Shown in pieces: positions 42,138 through 51,947 of a stretch of DNA of 64,000 nt. Source of the DNA: Oreohelix idahoensis (Eukaryota > Mollusca > Gastropoda > Stylommatophora > Oreohelicidae); assembly GCA_024509875.1 (NCBI GenBank), contig JAMPIV010012278.1:47501-111500 (forward strand). Direction: 5' to 3'. Every line of letters begins with the position of its first letter. The first letter of the stretch is position 1. The position numbers and the translations under genes are program-made. A model generated the notes under the pieces. That model worked only from the letters and a program-made list of their open reading frames with translations. It had not been told where the DNA came from and did not search any database.

Positions 42138-43170
42138 TTAGAAATGGATCAAACAAAATAATACTCAAAGCAAAAGAGAATCATTGGAAAAGATTCTGTC
42201 AAGCCCTAAATCCCAAAACACACTCTATTACAGATGTGGGGAATAAATTAAAGGCTATAAAAGGCAGACCTAGACAAATGATAATACCTATTATTAAAAA
42301 CCCAGAAAGAGCAGATACTGACAAGCAAAAAGCAAATGTACTGGACAGATACTACCATAATGTTCTTCTTCTTCTTCTTCCGTCCTTAGCCACCGACCGT
42401 CAAAGCAGTCAGTGGCCATTACGCCTAGTGGCGTCTTAGGGCAACAGCAGATATGTTTTCTTTGCCATTGTTTCCCATCACGCCTATTGGCGTTTTTAGG
42501 GCAACGACAAATCAATCCATTTGCTGTTGTTTCCGTAATCGAAGTGACTGGCAAACGGGTGATCAGCCCGTTGGTACCATAATGTTAGTCCCATGAAAAA
42601 GCTAGGTCAGAATGAGAGCACTAGAAGAAAAAAACTCGGTAAAAAAAAAGTAACTGAGAATACAGACGAGCTATCATATTTAAATGCATTTATTACAATG
42701 GAGGAAGTGGAAAATGTAATAAGGGACAAAAAAACAAATACAGCACCAGAACATGATATCTTGAGCTATGAAATACTGAAACATGTACCAAAGAGTACCT
42801 TAGGAATTGTAACATCAAAATTTTGAATTTGAGGAAAATTTCCAAGACATTGAAAGTGGCAGTAGTTATTCCAATATGTAAAACCAGAAAACAGATGATC
42901 ATGATACTAGTTCATACAGACCAATTTCATTAACTTCCCATCTAGCTAAAATAGTAAAAAACCACAGTAAATAACAGATTAAAGTTTTATTTGGAAAATA
43001 ATAAAATATACAGCAAGACTCAATCAGGATTTAAAAGGGATAGATGCACTATGGATCGGATAATATCAAAATGGAACATGAAATCAAATTAGGATTTCAA
43101 AAGACAGAAACAAAAACAGTGGCAGTATTTCTAGAAATAACTAGGGCCTATGATTGTCACATATTTTGGA
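42138..43170 (+). pseudogene. Decayed Jockey/CR1-like LINE, linker and N-terminal RT, interrupted by a SINE
   Basis: The left part translates to NHWKRFCQALNPKTHSITDV and GNKLKAIKGRPRQ, up to DTDKQKANVLDRYYHNV. After the SINE it resumes as SPMKKLGQNES, then LNAFITMEEVENVIRDKKTN with TAPEHDILSYEILKHVP. The expected TAPGHD reads TAPEHD. Further on come SSYRPISL and FKRDRCTMDRII with frameshifts and stops, ending near 43165 before the catalytic YxDD box. The copy is truncated and inactive. Confidence 0.75.
42365..42574 (-). mobile_element. 210-bp SINE-like element made from a LINE B 3' end, copy 1
   Basis: It is flanked by a 12-bp target duplication TACCATAATGTT (42353-42364 and 42575-42586). 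On the minus strand it starts CCAACGGGCTGATCACCCG, contains two copies of GCCCTAA(A)GACGCC...GGCGT(G/A)ATGG and ends with ACTGACTGCTTTGACGGT and a GAA tail. The same end occurs at 62148-62240 in the RTE-like LINE. No A/B box head was seen, so it is a LINE-derived rather than tRNA-derived element. Confidence 0.9.
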
Positions 43171-43908
43171 TCAATCTCTTGTCCGCTCCAGCAGTATTTA
43201 GCTACCTTTGTGGTGCGTACTGAAGTACGTGCATTATTCAGCTGTTGACACATTTTAGTTCCCTACCCTCCAACAGGTAATTGGTAAATTCGAGTCATTG
43301 TTTACACTTCTTCCTGTAATAATTCGTCATGTCTGTTTACCTGTTTATCCCTGTTGAAAGAGTAGACGGATGATGCAATCTTGACGACAGTCATGTTGGT
43401 AAAATTCACGGGTACCAGACATTGGGCGCCGGGTTCACATGGAAATGGCCAAGCGAGCTCCCTTATCGCTGACATGGCTAGTGTGACTTTCTAATTACTG
43501 TCGTGAAGAGTCACAGCCCAGATGGTGAAACGAGGGTCGGTGTTTGCACAAGTACGGGGCGATAAATTATCTGTCTGTGGACATATTATAGACATGCACA
43601 TGAAAGACGGAATGTTGTAATAGCTTCCGGACAGAATTGTTATGAAGATATTATTTGTGATAATGTAGGGAGTTGTAGTTGCAATCAGTACCGCGATTCG
43701 ACGGATATAACAATTCTATATTTTAAATAACACACATAATCTTCATATGAGTAAATTTTGTGAATAGACCCCATCAAAACACGCATGATTGAAACTATTG
43801 GCCGGCATTCGAGATGTAAACATAACATTTCTGATTGGAGTCTGGTCTAATAGTAAACAACAACGTGCGCGAGACGTAAGTTGCAATATAACCTGACACT
43901 TTAGTCGG
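43171..43908. other. Unassigned
   Basis: No coding frame or repeat partner was recognised. Confidence 0.4.
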
Positions 43909-44189
43909 TTGAAAGCACTGTGAAATTCAACTCGCCAAGAGACCAGCCAGAGTAAAGAATAGGATCAGAATTCCATTTATCGGACCAGAGCATCTTGAGG
44001 ACTTATATCCCAGGAAAACTCTACCTTTATTAACACGGAAACTGGAATCCTATGAATCTGAACATGAGGTCAGAGTGGGAACTTATTGTAAAGTAACACA
44101 CCAGAACACGTGGAAGAGGCATCTTAAACACGTTGCCTTAACTATTTATCTGAACCAGATGCCAGTCTGTATTCCTAAGAGAGATTTTG
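43909..44189 (+). CDS. Candidate internal exon of an unidentified gene
   Basis: The plus frame is open from a TGA near 43907 to a strong donor ATTTTGGG|GTAAGT at 44189. The text looks protein-like (RIRIPFIGPEHLEDLYPRK, THQNTWKRHLKHVALTIYLN, QMPVCIPKRDFG), with balanced composition unlike the surrounding AT-rich shadows. I do not recognise the family. Acceptors are possible at CCAGCCAG|AG or GGATCAG|AATTCC. It could equally be part of a transposon. Confidence 0.35.
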
Positions 44190-47100
44190 GGGTAAGTTGT
44201 ACATTTATAATTCCATATTTTGCATTATTAACACGTGAAATAAAATGTATATATTGGCATGTGAATATTAATGTGTGAAAATTGCTAGTGGATGTCCAAG
44301 TCATACGAGGCTGGCAACCTCAGCATATAAAATGATGATTTCGTGAACCACCACTACAAGGGCTGGTGACCGCTTTATGCGAGTTTCTTATAGAGAACCA
44401 AAAGCAGAGGTAGTCCCAAGTTCCATATAGAGCAGGGAGTGAATGATCAGAGAAATGCTGTACATGCTTATTATATCGTTAACCTTTTCAACCAATGTAG
44501 CAGTAAATGTGAACATATTGAATCTGAATATAATGAAAGTTTTCCGCTCACTGGGATTAAGATTAATTCTCTGAGAGGGTAAAGTTCTGAGGCAGATGGG
44601 ATGGTGGAATGAAAAGATGGGGGCACATGAGTGTGTGTCAGGAAAACTCGATACTCAAGAGGGTATTTGTTATCTTCTTTTGTGACACTGGCCGGTGGTA
44701 CCAATTGAGGGTACTATCTCTGGAACAAGTGAGGGTTTAAGTGGCCTGAAGTCGCCGCTAGACACCATCATCAGACGGGTCTTAGAGACGCTGGACCAGC
44801 TTTGTGATTACTCCCTGATATTCTTGGAACGTGTCACAACTTTCAGACTTGACCAGTGACGATTGAAGCAGTCATCTATCTGCAAAGAACCAAACATCAG
44901 CTGGAGCAGAAACAATCAAACTATTAGCAGCTAAGTATAAACTTACAAGCTGCCAAGTGAACTGTCCATTTTTTTAAAACCATAACATCACCCTGCGATG
45001 ATTACTTATTAAAAAGAGTTATTCATTTTTAAACTGTCAACCATAATTGATTATTAAATTTTTTATTTGTGTATATACAAATTTAACATTGATTTAATCC
45101 TTTTGAATGTACTGCACCCGCATGTCTCAGTCAATTTCTTAAATACACTTAACCAGAGCTATAAAATAATAATAAGAATTTCACTGAATAATTCAGTTGG
45201 GGGTTTGAACCAACTGATGTGGAAAATGATGACAGTAAGGCATCTCCTTAGTTTTATATCAACTTTATTTACAAGAGAAACAAACTTGAACTTGAAGAAA
45301 ATTGTTGACAAAATTTACATCAACCAGCCTTCCAATTACTCTGACTGGCTATCTGGTATGATTCACTCTCTCGCTTATATTCTCTTGTGCTGGTCTGGCC
45401 TCAAAGTTGAGAACCACTGCATGTTATTCATATTTTTCTTACTGCTGTCATTTTATTTATTCTTCATCAACGTCTCTTTTATCTCTGTTACTTTTGAAGA
45501 ATGTCACCTTGCTATATCAGTACGAAACTGGCCTAACTGCCAGGGATGGAAAAAATTTACCAAGCTTCTACTCTGGCTTCTTCTGTCTATCACACGTCTA
45601 TTTCTTATTCACTACTTCGTCTACAAGTTTTACTTCAACAACGTACCTGGTCCTCACAACAAAATGCGGAATCACTGACATCTCACTCCTTACGAAAAAT
45701 CTATCACTACACTTGAGTGGCATAAGAACTTTGCGGGTAGTAACAGTATTCTGCGTACCGCAGACGAGCCACCAACTAAGGCTGGTCTTACTTAAACCCG
45801 AGAACTAACTCTCTTCAGACAATGCACACTCAGTCACATTTCAAAACCTAATGATTAAATCTTAACTTCTGATTTGCAAAGACAACTTTCCTCGAACCAT
45901 CTAGAACTTAATTTCTTCCCGCTCATAAACAGTTCACCTATTTTTCACGCGAATCTCAATCGCTCACTCAATCTTAACAGACAAACAAGTCTGTATTTTG
46001 TGACTTAAAGGGATGCAAGACCTACCTCTACTCTACACCCGTCTATCTTTCTTTACGTTACTTCCCTTTGAGTAACACCGGCTACATTGCCAATGGGCAT
46101 AGTTAGCCAACTGGAAGACGAACCCCTAACATCAGTGGACTATCCGCCATCACGCAAGAATCAAAAACAAACAAAACAAACCGGAAGGGGAATGAAAATT
46201 GAGCACTACACGCAGAGTGAAAAGTTAAGACAGATGTCAAGAGCTTATTTCTGCAGCAGTGAGGAACTTAGCAATCACATGCTGTCTCGCTCAATAAATG
46301 TCAAAGGGTATGAATGCTGCTTGTCCTTGTAGCATGCTGGTTGTATATAAATGTAGCTCATCCTCCCATACGTACATCTCTGATAGATTTAGGTTTGATG
46401 TTGCATTCCAGTAGTTTGAGTCGTGTTGAGTCATCGATTGCAGTATCAGTCTCTAACAGGTAATCATAAATTGATCTTTATTTATCTCTCCCTTATCCAA
46501 ATCGAAAGTCCCAACTGTGGATGCTCTTGAGGCTAGTCTGTCAGCTCTCTAATCGCCACCAGTTCAGAAGGGTTGAGTCCTCTATGTAAGTTTTCCAGTC
46601 ATGTCGTAGCTGTCCATTATGAACCTTTCGGAGCATGGATTGAGAGTCCAGTACACTAAGAGCCCTGGCTAATGGAATACTGTATCAGACATATCTCAGG
46701 TCTGCAGTATCTGTCTTTATCTCCTTTCTTATGTTGGGGGCTGTTGTCACGTAAACGTAAGCTCTTATTCAGCAATAGCCATGATGTGACGAATAGTTGC
46801 AAAACTGAAACTAAAAGTCAGCCTCACTCCCAGTTGACACGGAGATCAGGAACTGTCAATCAAAGTAATTTGGTTAGACTAAACAAAGCAGCACTGGTAT
46901 TGTGGATAGCATTAAGTGCAGGTCATTTTGTATTGATTGTTGAAAACTTGAGTGACAAGTTTTTAAGTTTTATACCATGGTTTTCACACTGGTGAAGATC
47001 ATTCTAGAATTGACAGCCCAAATGAAACAAAAACAAAACAATGTATTTGGAAAGTAACTTTGTTGAATTTATGAGACGTAACTATAAACAGAGGACATCT

Positions 47101-47359
47101 CGTGGACGTAACTATAAACAGTGGACATGAAAACGACAATTATAACAATAACACCAAAAATCAAAGACAAAGTAATATATTTTGGACGGACAGCTTATTT
47201 TATTAATAAGAGAAGGGAATGAAATGTAGATAGAGATAAGTTGTATTTTAGAAAAATCAATTCGATGTTAATCTTGATCGATGAACACCTGTGCGTGGGA
47301 AAGGGACATTGTATATGAACGATTGATAGTTTGGTATTTGTTTGTTAGGAGAATATACG
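44190..47359. other. Unassigned 3.2-kb stretch
   Basis: The longest frame (45067-45678, 203 codons) is hydrophobic because the DNA is T/A-rich, and it has no recognisable motif. A TATA-like tatataaat is at 46345 and AATAAA at about 46293. It may hold an LTR of an unseen family, but no terminal or target duplication was found. Confidence 0.4.
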
Positions 47360-47371
47360 TAGAAGTATATT

Positions 47372-47582
47372 CTTCTTCTTCTTCTTCCGTCCTTAGCCAC
47401 CGACCGTCAAAGCAGTCAGTGGCCATTACGCCTAGTGGCGTCTTAGGGCAACAGCAGATAGGTTTTCTTTGCCATTGTTTCCCATCACGCCTATTGGCGT
47501 CTTTAGGGCAACGGCAAATCAATCCATTTGCTGTTGTTTCCGTAATCGAAGTGACTGGCAAACGGGTGATCAGCCCGTTGGT
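47372..47582 (-). mobile_element. 210-bp SINE-like element, copy 2
   Basis: It is near-identical to 42365-42574 (differences such as cggcaaatc/cgacaaatc). Its 12-bp target duplication TAGAAGTATATT is at 47360-47371 and 47583-47594. Two near-identical copies with intact duplications indicate recent activity. Confidence 0.92.
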
Positions 47583-47594
47583 TAGAAGTATATT

Positions 47595-48443
47595 ACTGGT
47601 GTATAACTGTGGCGTGAGAAAGAATTATTAGATTTAAAAGATAAATACTGAGATCAGCATTTCATACGGAGGTCAGGTTAACAAATTATGAAATCATGAC
47701 ATTTTCCCACGGAACGATAGAGAAAAACAAGTACCAAGGACAAATTGACAGTATAAATACTAGAATTAGTACAGTCAGAGGAGAGCACGAAATCCACCAT
47801 GTAGAAGTAGACTTTTTTTTTTAAATTAATGAAAAAAAAAAATTAAAAATATCCCGTTCAACCTCTGATGGGTTATAATTAGGATATATATTGTTTTCAA
47901 TTCCAAATAATATGAACAACTGCCGACATGAGAAAGTGGCATCACATTTGTCAAATCGGAAGTAGACAGCAGACAGAAGTGCTGACTTGTAGTTAGAACC
48001 AGCTGTTAGTACCCGGCGTTGCCCGGTATTTTCTAGTAACAATTTATGAAACTTACGTACTCTGGAGCAGACACATCCAGCACTACCTACAGCAGCCTTG
48101 GTGATATTTGTCAGCATATTGAGGTAACTAACTATAAAGTTCTAACTAGTAGTGACCACGTGAGATAGGAGAAAGTAACATTTCATTTCGTCCAGAGACT
48201 TTATAAAGAAGGTGTTTTTTCGTTTCTCCTATTGACTTTATAAAGCTTCAACCAATCTCAGTGTGATGCTAAGCTACTCACTACTCATGAGAATATTATA
48301 GCATTTTAGAAACGGGGCCATTACTACTTTCGACTTATAGAGGCCTATTTATTTACCAGATGAGAATTGTAGCAAAGAACAATAAAGTTAACTACAGATT
48401 TATTATCAAGAAGCTAGCTCAGTGATTCTCAACCAGCTATTAG
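47595..48443. other. Unassigned, with a CCCGGCGTTGCCCGG motif
   Basis: Mostly AT-rich. A GC-rich word acccggcgttgcccggtatt stands out at about 48010-48030 and may be part of an old repeat. No gene was seen. Confidence 0.4.
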
Positions 48444-48448
48444 AACTA

Positions 48449-50753
48449 TGTAGTGGATTTGATGGTATTGTATGATTGTGATATTACTTAGTGTGATGCA
48501 TGAGGTCAGCTGTGAAGGCTCCTGAGATAAATGTAGTTGTGAATTGTCAGAAGGCCCTTCGTGCTACCACTACGACCTCACACCTATCTTTTTTTATCTA
48601 ATGAATGTGGCTACGTTAAAGTTCTAGGGTAATGATATGTAATGTGTTGTGGTAGTGTACATACACACACACAGATATTTAACAATTCTAATAATATTAA
48701 TAAAATGTTATGACACACTGAACTAACTCAAGCTGTGTAAAATTTTTGATAATAAATTTTCTTTAAGTTTATTTGTTCTGAACCAAGGTTTTATTTTGGT
48801 CAGAACATATGAAAGGTTTTGCAATTATTAATGAAATGCATGAATATATGGCATAATAAATGAAAGGGGTGTACATATGTATTTTACAATACTAGTTAAT
48901 ATTACTATTGTTTATAGTTGTAATTTTTCTGGGAGAACATTTAATGAATGTGCTGTTGGGGTGGACTCATCACTCCCTGTCTATGGCGACTACACATTGT
49001 CCATTTATTGAGGGTATTATAATTGGTGTGTTAGAAATTAAGTTGGTGAGTATTCAGCAGTCCAGACGCTCACGTATCTTGAATGAGTAATCTGGTGCTG
49101 GAATCAGGTGGCCCCACCTCTCCGTGCTTGGGGGCAATATCAGGCTGCTCTGCCAAAATATAAACTGCACGGGTCCACTCTTGTAATAATCAACACCTCA
49201 TTTGACACCACCTTGGTGCCAAATAAAAAACTCACAGTTCTGCAACAAAGTATTGGTCATGTGTCAGAATTCCATTCTCTAACCCATTTCTGGACACAAC
49301 ACTACACACAACAACAACACCACATAGACAGGTCAGATCTCTTTGACCATACAACACATCTTACCAAGTTGGTTTCACATAGGATAAGTTCTCCCAGACT
49401 ACATATTCTGAAATATGTTCATTAGCTTCCTGCCATAAAATAGGATAGGTGATATGTTCCACTGATCTCAACACTTGCTCTGTCTTTCATAATCCTTGCT
49501 GGAGTTTATGTATTTTATTTGTCTCTAGACCCTGAACTGGGGCGGGGGGTCTAGAGCGAATCCTTACTTGTTGTAAGGGCTAGATTATGATATGGCAGTA
49601 TCAAATCACTCGAAACATTAAACAAATATTAAAATATACAAAGAAATACTTTCAGTCTTACCAGAATTATGAATATAGAACACAGTTAATGGCTAGCAAA
49701 ACTCAGCTGAGCTGCTGGCTTTAGTATGGCGTCCCTCTAAATATTTCAATTAGTTCTGGGAATTGCACCACTAAATAATTCACTGTGTCTACTAGGACAA
49801 CTTATGACGAATGGCAAAGATGCGCGTCTGAGCGCCGATAATATATTCATCTATGACCAATCACCGCCTTTTCTCCTTTCAAATTCAAACTTCCTACCAA
49901 AAAGTCATTTCAGTCATACCTCAGTCAAGTATGCATTATTGTCTGTTGGTCCGTCTGTCTCTACTTGCGTTTCACACAAAAAACACACTTGTTTTTTGAA
50001 CCAACTCCGCCTTCCCCTACACAATTTTGCCTTTAAAGTTATTTTTAGCCACAATGCACCGTCCCATCCCGTCTCTTTCATTCCAACTAGATTTTAGCAC
50101 TTGAGTCTCAATGCTACAGTTTTTGAAAATTAGGGACATTTTTTGTTTCAATGCAGTCTCTCGCTGATATGAACAACACAGTCTTTTGTCAATATCTTTC
50201 TTATTATCTATCCGTCTGTATAAATGAAAGCATATTATTTCACTGCTCAAGATGGGCCATCCGGCCAGCTAGGTTTTATATTCCTAACATCATTATTAAG
50301 AAAAAGTTACTTTTCAAGGTTAGTTGGTTTTTCGAAATATTTCTAGCATCTTCTATACTGCGTTTGCCGCTGAATTCAAATAAACGGACTAAGTTATCGC
50401 AAAAGCGTCCAAGAAATGACTGTTGCGTATAATAGCTAAGGTCCCTTTTGTCGATTTCTTTACCTTATGTCAACTTGGGGACGTGACTTTTTCCTCCTTT
50501 CCCCACCAATTGCGTCTTTTAGCCTTGCTAGTTTCAAGCACGCGTTCAGTCATATTTTTTCCTTTTGATCTTCGTTCTCATCCCGTTCCAAGGGTAACGT
50601 TTTGCCTTCACGTCTAACAATTTAATTTCCATGGCGGGTGATGACCCGCGGCGTGGGCGATCATGTATTCTAGTAGCTTACGCATTAGTTTTTTATCCCT
50701 ACGTTGTATCATTGGAGATATTTTAACGTTGTATCATGGTTAATTTTATGACA
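48449..50753 (-). repeat. 3' LTR of gypsy-2
   Basis: On the plus strand it begins TGTAGTGGATTTG and ends TTTTATGACA. It is unusually long for Ty3/gypsy. The open frames in it recur in the other LTR and are not counted as genes. Confidence 0.95.
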
Positions 50754-50775
50754 CATCTCCCCACTTGAAAACATG
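50754..50775 (-). promoter_or_regulatory. Polypurine tract of gypsy-2
   Basis: The minus strand reads TTCAAGTGGGGAGATG directly before the 3' LTR, as expected for the plus-strand primer. Confidence 0.65.
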
Positions 50776-50840
50776 CCTACGGCAAGTTCTAAAACCAGTG
50801 ATACACATAGATAAAATCTCTCCTTACGCCTGCCATTACT

Positions 50841-51533
50841 CTAATTTTGATCACAGGGGTGCCGACTGAGGAAATCTGCACCGACATTCAATTTGCGTGG
50901 GATATATTGGATACTAAACTGATAAGGTTGAAGCAATAAAGACCACCTCAGCAATCTTGCGTTTTCATGCTTAGCCTGAGATAAGAATACGAGAGGCTGA
51001 TGATCCGTCTCGACCACAAAAGTCCTACCATACAGATAGATTTGAAACTTCTTTATTGCCCAGACTAACGCTAAACATTCTTTTTCGCTTGTGGAGTATC
51101 CTTGTTCCGCCTTATTCAATTTGCGGCTTGCATAAGCGACTGGTTTCAGTTCCCCATCAGGTGAAGATGATCTTTGCAACAAAGCCGCTCCGAGTCCTAC
51201 ATTACTTGCATCGGTTCTTAAGACAAAGTCCTGTGTCAAATCCGGAAGTTTGAGAATAGGCTTGCTAGTGAGTTTTTCCTTTAAGTCTTGGAACGCTAAT
51301 TCACTTTGCGCAGTCCAATTAATTTTATCTGGAAGTCCCTTGCGAGTCAGATCAGTCAGAGGAGCACAAATAGAGTTAAAATCTTTGATATATTTTTGAT
51401 AAAATCCGCATAACGACACGAATGATCGCACGTCCTTTTTTGTTTGTGGTCTAGGTGCTCTCTGCAGTTTTTCCAAGTTCTTGGGATCAGGGGTCATGTT
51501 ACCCTGATATACAGTGTGTCCCAAGAATTCCAA
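50841..51533 (-). CDS. pol: Gypsy-2 Pol end: RT thumb, connection and RNase H
   Basis: The 230-codon frame begins EFLGHTVYQGNMTPDP, repeating sequence already present upstream, and continues through RNase H. It shows VLRTDASNVGLGAAL, EKECLALVWAIKKF, VETDHQPLVFL and the final NVGADFLSRHP, with the RNase H acidic residues present. It ends at a TAA without a downstream integrase, which confirms that RNase H is the last domain. It is separated from the rest of Pol by the insertion at 51539-51802. Confidence 0.93.
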   Translation of the reverse strand: MEFLGHTVYQGNMTPDPKNLEKLQRAPRPQTKKDVRSFVSLCGFYQKYIKDFNSICAPLTDLTRKGLPDKINWTAQSELAFQDLKEKLTSKPILKLPDLTQDFVLRTDASNVGLGAALLQRSSSPDGELKPVAYASRKLNKAEQGYSTSEKECLALVWAIKKFQIYLYGRTFVVETDHQPLVFLSQAKHENARLLRWSLLLQPYQFSIQYIPRKLNVGADFLSRHPCDQN

Positions 51534-51947
51534 CTCTTGACCTGTTCCAACTACATTTTGTGCCCATTTTTTTTTCAGTCAGAAACCATTTTTCAAATGG
51601 GTTTTTTGACTTCTGCGTTTGTATCAATGTTTTGATACATGTCTTTTTTTTTTTTTCAGATCCATAGTTTGCGATCATGCTTTTTGCAAGCAATAGCCAT
51701 TTTAAAGTTTTTCCATATTTTTCAGTTTGGGAAATGCTTATCAAAATCCCATAATGTCCATGTTTTCACGACCCAAATGAGTTCCAACACGTTTTTGCGT
51801 CCTTTTGATAAAATCCGCATAACGACACGAATGATCGCACGTCCTTTTTTGTTTGTGGTCTAGGTGCTCTCTGCAGTTTTTCCAAGTTCTTGGGATCAGG
51901 GGTCATGCTACCCTGATATACCGTGTGTCCCAAGAATTCCAACTCTT
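51393..51947 (-). repeat. 145-bp direct duplication flanking a 264-bp insert in pol
   Basis: 51393-51538 and 51803-51947 both run from ttttgataaaatccgcataa to caagaattccaactctt. They differ at a few bases (catgttaccc/catgctaccc, acagtg/ccgtg). The intervening 264 bp is T-rich, non-coding and unrelated to pol. Confidence 0.9.

Noticed and set aside
45067..45678. A 203-codon plus-strand frame that looks like a membrane protein
   Set aside because: The hydrophobicity follows from T-rich DNA; there is no family motif, splice context or homologue in the window.
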